The notes under the pieces: model-generated
Databases searched by the model: none
The model's input: only the letters and a program-made list of their open reading frames with translations
What the model was told of the DNA's origin: nothing
Made by a program: the position numbers and the translations under genes
Assembly (NCBI GenBank): GCA_025408425.1
Contig: JANXYX010000019.1
Coordinates: 62,001 to 126,000, forward strand
DNA from: Granulicella sp.
GTDB taxonomy: Bacteria; Acidobacteriota; Terriglobia; Terriglobales; Acidobacteriaceae
DNA length: 64,000 nucleotides
Direction: 5' to 3'
Shown here: one piece after another, positions 19,201 through 28,214 of the stretch
How the letters are laid out: every line of letters begins with the position of its first letter
How positions within the stretch are numbered: the stretch's first letter is position 1

Positions 19201-19984
19201 CAACGTTGCTAGTTCTCTGAACCCATCGCCATCAGGGCAGAGCGTTGTATTTACCGCAACGATCCATGGCAGCTATGCGGTTCCAGCCGGAGCTGTAACC
19301 TTTATGGACGGAACGTCTGTGATTGGAACGGCGATGCTTAGTAGTTCCGGCGTTGCAAGTCTCGCAACCTCATCACTGGCGGTCGGAACACACAATATTA
19401 CGGCGAGCTATAGCGGCGATGGATCATCGTCCGCGACTGTATCGGCCGTGTTTTCTCAGGTCGTCAACGCAGGATCTCTCCCCACGACAGCCAGCTTTAC
19501 GATCGACGTGGGTTCGATCTCTATCGCAACCGGCAAGACAGCCAGTGTGCTGGTAAAAGTCTCTCCGATGAATGGCTTCAATCAAGCAGTACAGCTCGGA
19601 TGCAGCGATTTACCCAGTGAGGCGACGTGCAATTTCGCGAGCAGTACGATTCCTGCTGGCGGCGGGACTACGACGCTCCAGTTGAGTACGCTGGCTCCAC
19701 GCGCGTGCGGCTCGTCCGCAGGTTACAGCCAGACCTCATCACTGCCGCTTGGTGCTCCGGTGCTTGCGGGCCTGGTGATGCTCTTCCTACCGAAGCGCCG
19801 CCGTGCGATGAAAGGGCTGCTGACATTGATTGCGATGTGCGGATTTATCGCAATGACTGGATGCGGAGCCTGCACTGACCTGGGGACGAAGCCCGGAACT
19901 TACACCATCAAGGTGACTGGCACGTCGAACGGTGTGACGCAGGCGACAACCTCGCAAAAGGTACAGGTCACGGTCGGGGAGTAG
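16295..19984 (+). CDS. large FG-GAP/VCBS-repeat and Ig-like surface protein
   Basis: About 1,229 residues from the ATG at 16295; an in-frame GTG at 16286 is the alternative start. A signal peptide (LTLKSLAFIALGAIPMAASI) is followed by about eleven calcium-binding FG-GAP repeats with DxNxDGxxD loops (ADVNGDGKADLI, ADFNSDGVPDIAV, GDFNGDGKLDLAI, VDLDGDGQLDLVM and others), probably folding into beta-propellers. From about residue 765 come three Ig-like (Big_3-type) domains (GTHVLTAQYSGD, GTHVLTATYSGD, GTHNITASYSGD), then a fourth domain interrupted near its end by a hydrophobic helix, a PKRRR cluster and a second hydrophobic helix ending in GCGAC (residues ~1150-1195). Probably exported and surface-attached; ligand unknown. 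Confidence 0.85.
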   Translation: MSIRSLTLKSLAFIALGAIPMAASITSSTQSQFQQPTVIPTGSWPASIATADVNGDGKADLIYTDYGATATASTTHILLGNGDGTFTVGQTIPTAGSSVAVADFDQDGSPDLEWVWSVLGQGKVFLAKGNGDGTFAAPVGLGTFAQIGTNTPQLSYLMGARLHDTGYLDLLVEDVANSALFELTADSSGTLVRLVGIRLADGAGPMATADLDSDGHTDLVIQGITGGAIDVFLGSANGILQTPTRYRGVSGVQSMLLHDVDADGHPDLLIEGANGHLDILHGFPDGSFATISEGGSGGFDGITGFGGHLVAVTDVMASNGPSHRLYTETPSGMSVLKSQTDLSLTLQGIYNCGPGRTSFVMADFNSDGVPDIAVDSPEGIAILFGNADGSLKSSRAFSAGKPALSGALGVFTISGYLDAVVSVAATQAQLLRGNGDGTFTLLSAPTTALTGNPVLSGHIVTGDFNGDGKLDLAITQNGSNLAASGAGLSVQYGNGNGTFGAVTPLNGSFFGTSISADLNGDGVTDLANVDAIGDHVLFGQTSGGFTQNDLTANGTNLVASGDLNHDGKADLVYQSGTTWTVYLNGGNGLFAQAGILQGAHGLTGLAAEAVTIADLDGDGNGDLVVAFDNASADHAHPIAALSNSVYIWYGKGDGTFDAPVILTPSRNYYQVAAVDLDGDGQLDLVMSDGYVVSVQRNQGNRSFGAEQHLLAGMGINAISVGDVNTDGATDLVVANGGSALSNPAITQGALAMNQGLSTGGVTVLLNTLNGKAVGGILTAAPSATAYGQSYTITASVKPLNSGPAATGMVTFAVDGVTLGTVPVTTGVAAITAPGTTPIGTHVLTAQYSGDSVYGAASLSGSHSVTGLSSSVVLTITTPATIYYGQTINGYAQVTASDNSALNGTITFYDGSVNICVIPVTQMISCPASSGRGFAVGTHVLTATYSGDTTHSGSTSNAVSVTVLPDTTTANVASSLNPSPSGQSVVFTATIHGSYAVPAGAVTFMDGTSVIGTAMLSSSGVASLATSSLAVGTHNITASYSGDGSSSATVSAVFSQVVNAGSLPTTASFTIDVGSISIATGKTASVLVKVSPMNGFNQAVQLGCSDLPSEATCNFASSTIPAGGGTTTLQLSTLAPRACGSSAGYSQTSSLPLGAPVLAGLVMLFLPKRRRAMKGLLTLIAMCGFIAMTGCGACTDLGTKPGTYTIKVTGTSNGVTQATTSQKVQVTVGE

Positions 19985-20001
19985 GCGAGACGCTTTCAAG
20001 A

Positions 20002-20031
20002 GAGAGAGGCAGCCTTTCGGCTGCCTCTCTC
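20002..20031. terminator. convergent-gene hairpin, probable terminator
   Basis: Perfect 13-bp stem GAGAGAGGCAGCC/GGCTGCCTCTCTC around loop TTTC, 17 bases after the FG-GAP stop and 16 before the gdhA stop. There is no strong T-run on either side. Confidence 0.65.
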
Positions 20032-20047
20032 CTGAAACCTAACCTGA

Positions 20048-21361
<1,314 letters not shown>

Positions 21362-21446
21362 GGGCTACTTCTTCCTGGCGCAGAATGCTGCCTAAAAGCC
21401 TGGCTATAAACTTCGATGCAAACAGTACCGAACTCTTGATGTTGCG

Positions 21447-21745
21447 GTGGGTACCCCCCTGGGGGGATACCCACACCTAAGTTATTTATTTGCAACACTA
21501 TAGAAAAACATGGCCCGCTAAGATATTAGAAACAAAGGATTTATAGCTAAATATTAGATTCTAAAAGGGAAAGCCTCCGGCTGGTGGGCGGGAGGCTTGT
21601 TTTTTGCTTCTAGTTCTATTTTAGCGGACTGAGTGGAACTAACAGTCATTTTTCCGCAGTTTTCTTTTGGTTCGTAAGGTCTTATGTTTGTGTTAGTTGA
21701 GCGATCAAAGCAGGTGAATTTTGGCTGATGGGGGCTTGACACGAA
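21447..21745 (-). repeat. dispersed ~300-bp repeat, copy B
   Basis: Inverted partner of copy A. On the minus strand it runs from TGTCAAGCCCCCA (near 21741) through AATAGAACTAGAAG, a hairpin AAGCCTCC/GGAGGCTT (21571-21578 with 21591-21598), AGAATCTAATATTTAGC and ATCTTAGCGG to the terminal G/C palindrome TGGGTACCCCCC/GGGGGGATACCCA (about 21449-21473). Divergence between copies is scattered, while the hairpin stem and the 3' block are nearly identical. Confidence 0.85.
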
Positions 21746-21921
21746 AGTTTGGCCGGTTTCTTGAGGGTTGGGCTGGTGAGTCAGGACAATTTCAGCCGTA
21801 AGTGCTGAGGGCATCCACATAAGCGAGTGGAGTATAGGCCGATGCGAAGAGTAGGAGCAAGGGCCGAAAGTTGTAGGGATGGCGGGTGGGTATAAGGACG
21901 CAATTTATGATGGAGAGCATC

Positions 21922-23439
21922 ATGGCCCAAGCGCGAACGAATGCCCTGCCCTCTGCGGGTGAGTTTCAGAAGTTGAGTCGGAAGCACACCCTGGTTCCGG
22001 TGTACCGGACGGTAACGGCAGATCTGGAGACGCCAGTGTCGGCGTTTCTGCGGATTGCGGCGGAGGAGCCGGAGGCATTTCTGCTGGAGTCGGTCGAGGG
22101 CGGCGAACATGTGGGACGGTATACGTTTATCGGGATTCAGCCGTACAAGAAGATGGTCTCGCGCGGTGAGCAGATCACGGTGGAGGAGGGGCGACGGCGA
22201 CGGAGCTTTACGGGAGACATCTTTGAAGAGCTGAAGAAGGCGCTGAGTGGGCATACGCCGGCGCGGCTGGCGGGGCTGCCTCCGTTTACGGCTGGGGCGG
22301 TGGGGTTCTTCTCGTACGATGTGGTGCGACAGATTGAGAAGCTGCCCGCGACGGCTAAGGATGAGTTGGGAGTTCCGGATGCTTGCCTGATGTTCTTCGA
22401 CCAGGTGCTGGCGTTCGACCATGTGAAGAAAGAGATTCACCTGATGGTGACGGCGGACCTGACACGGGAGGCGCGAGAGGGTGCGTATGCGCGGTCTGTG
22501 CGGCGGCTGGGCAAACTGGAACGGCGACTGGCGAGTGCGCTGCCGGTGAAGAAGAAGAAGAAGAAGCCGGAAGGCAAGTTGAAGCTGACAGCGCGGACCT
22601 CGAAGGCTGCGTTTCTGAAGTCGGTGAACAAGGCAAAGGAGTACATTGCGTCGGGCGATGTGTTTCAGTGCGTGCTGTCGCAGCGGTTCGATTGCGTGCC
22701 GGGGGTGGATGCTTTCGACGTGTACCGTGCGCTGCGGATCGTGAATCCTTCTCCATATATGTATTTTTTGCGGTTTGGGCTGGACAAGGAAGCGAAGAAC
22801 GCGGGTTCGACAGCGCATATTGTGGGGTCATCGCCGGAGTTGCTGGTGCGAGTGCATGGGCGTGAGGTGGAGTATCGCCCGATTGCCGGGACGAGACCGC
22901 GAAGCGCGGATGAGGTGGAAGACCGCGCGATGGAAGCTGACCTTCGGGCGGACCAGAAAGAGGTTGCCGAGCACATTATGCTGGTTGACCTGGGCCGCAA
23001 TGACGTAGGCCGGGTGAGTGAGTTTGGCAGTGTGCGGGTGAAGGACCTGATGTTTGTGGAGCGGTACAGCCACGTAATGCATTTGGTGAGTGCGCTGGAA
23101 GGACGACTGCGGCAAGACCTGGAGCCGATCGATGCGTTCAAGGCTTGCTTCCCGGCGGGGACGCTGAGCGGCGCACCAAAGATTCGCGCGATGGAAGTGA
23201 TTGAAGAGTTGGAGCCGGCGCGGCGCGGGGTGTATGGCGGCAGCATTCTGTATGCGGATTTCAGCGGGAACCTGGACTCGTGCATTGCGATTCGCACGCT
23301 GTATATGGACGGCGAACAGGGACATATTCAGGCAGGTGCGGGGATCGTGGCGGATTCCGTGCCAGAGAAAGAGTTTGAAGAGTGCGGCAATAAGGCGCGA
23401 GCAGTCGTGCGAGCGATCGAGCGGGCGCGACAGGCATAG
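21922..23439 (+). CDS. trpE: anthranilate synthase component I
   Basis: 505 residues from the ATG at 21922, chosen because GGAG sits 6 bases before it; upstream in-frame GTG 21886 and ATGs at 21907/21910 lack such a site. The chorismate-binding core is clear: IVNPSPYMYFL, HIVGSSPELLVRV, PIAGTRPRS, DQKEVAEHIMLVDLGRNDVGRV, FPAGTLSGAPKIRAMEVI and GAGIVADSVPEKE. Together with TrpG it converts chorismate and glutamine-derived ammonia to anthranilate. A short basic linker with six lysines in a row (LPVKKKKKKPEG, about residue 211) joins the N- and C-terminal halves. trpG follows 93 bp downstream. Confidence 0.95.
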   Translation: MAQARTNALPSAGEFQKLSRKHTLVPVYRTVTADLETPVSAFLRIAAEEPEAFLLESVEGGEHVGRYTFIGIQPYKKMVSRGEQITVEEGRRRRSFTGDIFEELKKALSGHTPARLAGLPPFTAGAVGFFSYDVVRQIEKLPATAKDELGVPDACLMFFDQVLAFDHVKKEIHLMVTADLTREAREGAYARSVRRLGKLERRLASALPVKKKKKKPEGKLKLTARTSKAAFLKSVNKAKEYIASGDVFQCVLSQRFDCVPGVDAFDVYRALRIVNPSPYMYFLRFGLDKEAKNAGSTAHIVGSSPELLVRVHGREVEYRPIAGTRPRSADEVEDRAMEADLRADQKEVAEHIMLVDLGRNDVGRVSEFGSVRVKDLMFVERYSHVMHLVSALEGRLRQDLEPIDAFKACFPAGTLSGAPKIRAMEVIEELEPARRGVYGGSILYADFSGNLDSCIAIRTLYMDGEQGHIQAGAGIVADSVPEKEFEECGNKARAVVRAIERARQA

Positions 23440-23532
23440 ATCAAGCTCTCCACGTCCTCCAACTGACATCTGCCAATGAAGCATGGCCTTGAAACCTGGC
23501 TTCAGAGGCCAGCGTAGAATCGAAGGATTGCT

Positions 23533-24114
23533 ATGGTATTCGTTTTAGACAACTACGATTCGTTCACCTACAACCTTGTGCAATACATGGGTGAACTGGG
23601 CGCGGATATGGTGATTCGCCGCAACGACGAGCTGACTCCAGCTGAGGTTGAGGCGCTGAATCCGGATCGTATTCTGATATCTCCGGGGCCTTGCACACCG
23701 CAGGATGCAGGAATCAGCATCGAGCTGATCAAGCACTTTGCGCGGCCAGGAATGTTGCGGCGAGTGCCGATTCTGGGGGTGTGCCTGGGGCATCAGGCGA
23801 TTGGCGCGGCCTTTGGAGGCAATGTGGTGCGGGCGCCGAAGCTGATGCATGGCAAGACCAGCGAAGTGATCCATGACGGCAAGACGATCTTCAGCGGCAT
23901 ACCGTCACCGATGACCTGCACGCGGTATCACTCGCTGATAGTTGCGGAAGAGGGATTTCCGAAGGAGCTCGAGGTCTCGGCGCGAACGCTTGATGGAGAG
24001 ACGATTATGGCGCTGCGGCACCGCAAACTGCCGATCGAAGGCGTACAGTTCCATCCGGAGAGTGTTTTGACTGTTCATGGAAAGCAGATCATCAAGAATT
24101 TTCTGAATCTGTAA
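23533..24114 (+). CDS. trpG: anthranilate/para-aminobenzoate synthase glutamine amidotransferase
   Basis: 193 residues. Class I glutamine amidotransferase with oxyanion strand [11 protein letters not shown], nucleophile elbow [10 protein letters not shown] (Cys ~79) and the His-Glu pair in [10 protein letters not shown]. It feeds ammonia to TrpE, encoded just upstream, and may also serve aminodeoxychorismate synthase (PabA role). A further secreted-protein gene begins 12 bp later, so three genes are probably cotranscribed. Confidence 0.94.
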   Translation: MVFVLDNYDSFTYNLVQYMGELGADMVIRRNDELTPAEVEALNPDRILISPGPCTPQDAGISIELIKHFARPGMLRRVPILGVCLGHQAIGAAFGGNVVRAPKLMHGKTSEVIHDGKTIFSGIPSPMTCTRYHSLIVAEEGFPKELEVSARTLDGETIMALRHRKLPIEGVQFHPESVLTVHGKQIIKNFLNL

Positions 24115-24126
24115 GGTGGGGTTGTG

Positions 24127-25149
24127 ATGAAGCGCTGGCTAGTTTTTCCGACCTTACTGAGCATTGCGGTATGCACGATCGCGCAGCAGCCCATCGGGAC
24201 GGTGGGTGTGCAGGACGCGAAGGTAGCAGGCGCGTTGGAAGTGACGAACGGTAAGGCGGTGCTGGTGGGAAGCACGATCGTGACTGCGACCGATCACACG
24301 GCAGAGGTGACGCTGCAGCGCGGGGGCACAGTCAAGGTGTGTGCGACCAGCGGACTTCATATGACGGCGGGCAAGAGTAGTGGCGGGAGCCAGCCGCTGC
24401 TGCTGGCGCTTGATCGCGGGGCCGTGGAAGTGAAGATGGCGACGACGACGAGCGACATGGTGATGACACCAGACCTGCGAATTGCGATGCTGACCGCCGG
24501 CATGTTGGATCTGCAGATTCGGGTGACGAGGAACGGCGACACGTGCGTTGACAATCGCGGTGGCAGCGCACCGACGCTCAGCGTTTCCGACCAGTTTGGA
24601 GAGGCTACCTACGAGGTGCGGGGCGGGCAACACCTGCTCTTTGAACATGGGAGCCTGAAGGAAGTGGTGGATCACGAGAGTTCACCCTGCGGTTGCCCGC
24701 CGGACGCGGTGGTTTCTGTGGCGGACTCCGGGGTGACTTCGGCTTCACCGGCGGCACCAGGCAGTGTTGTTGCGCCACAACAGGCTGCCGACATGCACCC
24801 GTTTCCGGCAGCGGTAAGCCAAGGGCTTGGACCGACGCCTGAGGTTCCGCAAGCACCACCAGGGGTGGTACATGCGCAGGTGACGACGACTTTGAGCTAC
24901 AACGCTGAGCCACCTGTCCCAAGCGGCACTGCCGATAGCTCTGGAACGGTGCCTGGGGCGGGCAAGGGCACTGGTACAGGTGGAAGTAGCGCCAGCACCG
25001 CATCGAGTAAGGGTGCGCAGGCCTCGAAGACGAATCCAGCATCTGCTACAGAGCGCGCGCAGGCACCCCCGCCTCCCGCTCCGCCCTCTGGGACTGACAT
25101 TGCCCACAGTATCGGGCACTTCTTCAAGCGGCTGTTTGGGCGGCACTAG
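24127..25149 (+). CDS. secreted FecR-like protein with Pro/Ser/Thr-rich tail
   Basis: 340 residues from the ATG at 24127 (a GTG precedes it directly). An N-terminal signal (WLVFPTLLSIAVCTIAQ) leads to a ~150-residue beta-rich domain that looks FecR-like (GSTIVTATDHTAEVTLQRGGTVKVC, LALDRGAVEVKM, IMTPDLRI-type strand). Two CxC-type cysteines (SPCGCPP) mark its end. A long low-complexity linker rich in Pro, Ser, Thr and Gly follows, then a basic amphipathic tail (HSIGHFFKRLFGRH). No FecA or sigma-factor partner is nearby, so classical iron signalling is not implied. Function unknown. Confidence 0.7.
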   Translation: MKRWLVFPTLLSIAVCTIAQQPIGTVGVQDAKVAGALEVTNGKAVLVGSTIVTATDHTAEVTLQRGGTVKVCATSGLHMTAGKSSGGSQPLLLALDRGAVEVKMATTTSDMVMTPDLRIAMLTAGMLDLQIRVTRNGDTCVDNRGGSAPTLSVSDQFGEATYEVRGGQHLLFEHGSLKEVVDHESSPCGCPPDAVVSVADSGVTSASPAAPGSVVAPQQAADMHPFPAAVSQGLGPTPEVPQAPPGVVHAQVTTTLSYNAEPPVPSGTADSSGTVPGAGKGTGTGGSSASTASSKGAQASKTNPASATERAQAPPPPAPPSGTDIAHSIGHFFKRLFGRH

Positions 25150-25173
25150 CGGCAGGCGGAGGGTCGGCTGCGC

Positions 25174-25236
25174 TACAATCATAGGGTTGTGCACCAGAAG
25201 GCAGCGAAGCTGGTGCGCCTTCTGCAACGTCACAAC
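25174..25236 (+). promoter_or_regulatory. efp leader: possible -10 box and two mutually exclusive hairpins
   Basis: TACAAT at 25174-25179 could be a -10 element. The ~100-base leader then holds GCACCAG (25191-25197) able to pair with CTGGTGC (25210-25216), and overlapping AGAAGGC (25196-25202) able to pair with GCCTTCT (25217-25223); GTTGTG (25186) can also meet CACAAC (25231). The pairings compete, as in attenuators. No -35 box is clear. Confidence 0.4.
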
Positions 25237-25283
25237 ACAGCTCATTTCCAGCTGAATACAGCACAGATCAGGGGTTTCTTTCT

Positions 25284-25841
25284 ATGTCTATTCCCGCAAC
25301 GCAGATGCGCCCGGGCATGATTATCAAGCACAACAACGACCTGCACCTTGTCTTCTCCGTTGAGCACCGCACGCCAGGCAACCTCCGCGCCTTTATCCAG
25401 GCAAAGCTTCGCAACGTCCGCACGGGCGCGATGTTCGTTGAGCGCTTTCGATCGCCGGATCCCATCGATCGCGTCATCGTTGATGAAGTGAAGATGGAGT
25501 TTCTGTACAACGACGGCGACGACTACTACTTTATGGACGAAGCGTTTGAGCAGACCGTGTTGAAGCGGGAGACGCTGGGCGATGCGGTCGAGTACCTGAT
25601 TCCGAACCTGAGCATTAGCGTCAGCTATTATGACGGCAAAGCGGTGGGCATCGAGCTTCCCCTAGTGGTCGAGATGACCGTGATGGAGACGGAGCCGGGC
25701 ATCAAGTCGGCGACCGCGTCCTCGGTGACGAAGCCTGCGAAGATGGAGACGGGGCTGGTAGTTGCGGTACCGCCATTTATCAACGAGGGCGAGAAGATCC
25801 GCGTGGATACTGCCGAAGGCGCATACATCAGCCGGGCGTAG
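25284..25841 (+). CDS. efp: elongation factor P
   Basis: 185 residues, three beta-barrel domains as usual. It frees ribosomes stalled at polyproline. Recognisable parts are the KOW-like N-domain (QMRPGMIIKHNNDLHLVFSVEH), LRNVRTGAMFVERFRS and the C-terminal stretch VVAVPPFINEGEKIRVDTAEGAYISRA. The tip loop reads HRTPGNLRAF: the position that is Lys34 in E. coli (KPGKGQ) is Asn33 here, so the known lysine or arginine modifications cannot occur at that residue. AGGGG precedes the start, and an intrinsic terminator follows at 25855-25890. Confidence 0.95.
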   Translation: MSIPATQMRPGMIIKHNNDLHLVFSVEHRTPGNLRAFIQAKLRNVRTGAMFVERFRSPDPIDRVIVDEVKMEFLYNDGDDYYFMDEAFEQTVLKRETLGDAVEYLIPNLSISVSYYDGKAVGIELPLVVEMTVMETEPGIKSATASSVTKPAKMETGLVVAVPPFINEGEKIRVDTAEGAYISRA

Positions 25842-25854
25842 ATTGAGTTTATGG

Positions 25855-25890
25855 AGAGGGCAGAGTTGAAGTGGCTCAGCCCTCTTTTTT
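25855..25890 (+). terminator. intrinsic terminator after efp
   Basis: AGAGGGC (25855-25861) / GCCCTCT (25879-25885), followed by five more T. Confidence 0.9.
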
Positions 25891-25988
25891 GCTTGATTTT
25901 TTTTGGCGGTGGAAACCGTTGATTGGATCACCACGATTGGCTTGTTCGCCTTGCAGAGTAACAACGGGCTCTGCGACACTGAAAGTTC

Positions 25989-26270
25989 ATGATTCAGCAC
26001 TATCTCGTCAAAGGTCGCGTGCAGGGCGTAGGGTTTCGCTGGTTCGTACATCGCGAAGCGGCAGAGCTTGGCTTGCGGGGCTGGGTGCGAAACACCGACG
26101 ACGGACACGTAGAGGTTGTGGCCTCAGGCGATCCGGAGCAGCTGGCTGAATTGAAGATCGCGATCTATAGGGGATCTCGGGGTAGCCGCGTCGATGTAGT
26201 TATTGAAGATGAACTGGCAGAGAGCGAAGACGCGCAGCTCGGGCCATTTGAGATTGAAGGAGCCTGGTAA
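25989..26270 (+). CDS. acyP: acylphosphatase
   Basis: 93 residues, standard for the family. The phosphate-binding loop and catalytic Arg are in VKGRVQGVGFRWFVHREA, and the catalytic Asn in LRGWVRNTDDGHVEV. It hydrolyses acyl-phosphates such as acetyl- or glyceroyl-phosphate in the cytosol. apt starts 6 bp after its stop, so the two are cotranscribed. Confidence 0.93.
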   Translation: MIQHYLVKGRVQGVGFRWFVHREAAELGLRGWVRNTDDGHVEVVASGDPEQLAELKIAIYRGSRGSRVDVVIEDELAESEDAQLGPFEIEGAW

Positions 26271-26276
26271 GAACAC

Positions 26277-26816
26277 ATGTCGATTCCGATTAATTGCGAA
26301 CCATTGAAAGCCCTTGTGCGCACGGTGCCTGACTTTCCGAAGCAGGGGATCCTGTTCTACGACATTACGACACTGCTGAAGGACAAAGCCGGATTTGCTC
26401 AGATGATCGATGCTCTGGCGTCGAACTACATTGGCAAGGATATTGATCTGGTGCTGGGGATCGAGGCGCGAGGGTTTATCTTCGGGCCTGCACTGGCGTA
26501 CCGCCTGAATGCTGGCTTTGTGCCGGTGCGCAAGCCGAAGAAGCTGCCGGCCAAGACGGCGCGTGTCAGTTATGACCTGGAGTACGGGACCGATGCGCTG
26601 GAGATTCATCTCGACGCGATCAAGCCAGGACAGCGAGTGATTATCGTCGACGACCTGCTGGCCACTGGCGGAACAATGCAGGCTACGGTGCAGCTGGTAC
26701 GGCAATTGGGTGGAGAGATTGCCGGGCTGGGATTCGCCGTCGAACTCGACTTTCTGAAGGGGCGAGCGAAGTTCCCGGAGTATGAGGTCTTCAGCCTGCT
26801 GCACTACGACGATTAG
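26277..26816 (+). CDS. apt: adenine phosphoribosyltransferase
   Basis: 179 residues. It carries the PRPP-binding motif [14 protein letters not shown], the substrate loop [10 protein letters not shown] and [17 protein letters not shown] at the N-terminus. It salvages adenine to AMP. It is directly behind acyP; the next gene begins 65 bp later with its own strong ribosome-binding site. Confidence 0.95.
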   Translation: MSIPINCEPLKALVRTVPDFPKQGILFYDITTLLKDKAGFAQMIDALASNYIGKDIDLVLGIEARGFIFGPALAYRLNAGFVPVRKPKKLPAKTARVSYDLEYGTDALEIHLDAIKPGQRVIIVDDLLATGGTMQATVQLVRQLGGEIAGLGFAVELDFLKGRAKFPEYEVFSLLHYDD

Positions 26817-26881
26817 CTCCAGACCCTTTATTGCCAGTAACGAATTCAAATTCAAACATAGATCTGCGTTGGGAGAAGACA

Positions 26882-27931
26882 ATGATTCAGTCTAAAGGTT
26901 ACGCTGCGCTCGATCCCAAGTCGCCATTGGTGCCGTTCAGTTTTGAGCGGAGGGAGCCGGGTTCAAATGATGTTGTGGTTGAGATTGCCTACTCTGGCAT
27001 CTGTCACTCGGATATTCACCAGGTACGGGATGAGTGGGGTGGATCGATCTACCCGATGGTTCCGGGGCACGAGATTGTTGGGCATGTGACTGCGGTGGGG
27101 TCTGCGGTGACGAAGTTCAAGGTGGGCGATCGCGCTGGTGTTGGCGTGATGGTCGACTCCTGCCGCGTGTGCGATAACTGCAAGATTCAGTCTGAGCAGT
27201 ACTGCATGAAAGGGATGACGCCGACGTACAACGGTCGCGACAAGGACGGCAACATCTTACAGGGTGGTTATGCCAACAACATCGTCGTGGATGAGCGATG
27301 GACGTATTCGATCTCGCAGAAGCTGGATCTTGCTGCGGTTGCTCCGCTACTGTGTGCGGGGATTACTACTTACTCGCCGATGCGTCACTGGAAGGCTGGA
27401 AAGGGCAAGAAGGTCGGCGTTGTGGGACTTGGCGGTTTGGGACATATGGCGCTGAAGTTTGCCCATTCGTTCGGTGCCCATGTCGTGCAGTTCACCACTT
27501 CAGAGAACAAGATCGCGGATGCGAAGAGGCTTGGTGCGGACGAGGTTGTGATCACCAAGGACTCTGATGCAGTAGCAAAACACGCAGGCAGCTTTGACCT
27601 GATCGTGGATTGCGTCTCCGCTCCGCATGATCTGAACCAGTTTCTGAGTCTGCTTCGACTGGACGGAACGCTTTGCCTGGTTGGTCTGCCTGAAGTTCCG
27701 TTGCCGGTTTCTCCGTTCGCTTTGATTACGAATCGACGGTCACTGGTTGGCTCAACGATTGGTGGAACGGCAGAGACCCAGGAGATGCTGGACTATTGCG
27801 CAGAGCACAACATCGTCTCTGACATCGAGTTGACTTCAATCGACAAGTTGGCTGAGGCTTACGAGCGCGTTGTGAAGTCCGATGTAAAGTATCGCTTCGT
27901 CATTGATATGGCGACGCTGCCAAAGACCTAA
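26882..27931 (+). CDS. zinc-dependent NAD(P) alcohol/aldehyde reductase (YahK-like)
   Basis: 349 residues from the ATG at 26882, chosen because GGGAGAAG precedes it and the length then equals E. coli YahK; an in-frame start at 26831 would add a 17-residue tail with no family counterpart. Catalytic zinc ligands are in GICHSDIHQV and PGHEIVG; structural zinc ligands are CRVCDNC...YC. The cofactor fold is VGVVGLGGLGHMALKFA, followed by FTTSENK, which suggests NADPH. It belongs to the cinnamyl-alcohol-dehydrogenase-like group acting broadly on aldehydes. Confidence 0.92.
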   Translation: MIQSKGYAALDPKSPLVPFSFERREPGSNDVVVEIAYSGICHSDIHQVRDEWGGSIYPMVPGHEIVGHVTAVGSAVTKFKVGDRAGVGVMVDSCRVCDNCKIQSEQYCMKGMTPTYNGRDKDGNILQGGYANNIVVDERWTYSISQKLDLAAVAPLLCAGITTYSPMRHWKAGKGKKVGVVGLGGLGHMALKFAHSFGAHVVQFTTSENKIADAKRLGADEVVITKDSDAVAKHAGSFDLIVDCVSAPHDLNQFLSLLRLDGTLCLVGLPEVPLPVSPFALITNRRSLVGSTIGGTAETQEMLDYCAEHNIVSDIELTSIDKLAEAYERVVKSDVKYRFVIDMATLPKT

Positions 27932-28212
27932 AGAGCAGGGCTGGTGCCGGGCGCTGCCTCCGTGACGCGGAGGTGGTCGCCGGGCGCCAGGTAGCTTTTA
28001 CGGCGGAACCAATCTTCCATGCTGTTACAGAGTTGGCCGAGTGGGACGCGATAGCCAGCTTCGAGGACGCCATCCGCGATGGGTAGCGTGTCGTCGAAGA
28101 TGGCATCGTTGGTGAAGTTGCGCATCGCGAAGCTATCGAGATGACGAATGGGGCAAGGGTGAGCGGCGCCCTGCGGGTCGATGCGGTCGATATGAAGTGT
28201 TCGAGCGAACAT
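27928..28212 (-). CDS. hypothetical protein, last gene of lactonase cluster
   Basis: 94 residues with no family I recognise. Its ATG lies 2 bp after the lactonase stop (TGATCATG), which suggests translational coupling. The composition is ordinary for a soluble protein (GYRVPLGQLCNSMEDWFRRKSYLAPGDHLRV). Its stop overlaps that of the convergent YahK-like gene. Confidence 0.6.
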   Translation of the reverse strand: MFARTLHIDRIDPQGAAHPCPIRHLDSFAMRNFTNDAIFDDTLPIADGVLEAGYRVPLGQLCNSMEDWFRRKSYLAPGDHLRVTEAAPGTSPAL

Positions 28213-28214
28213 GA

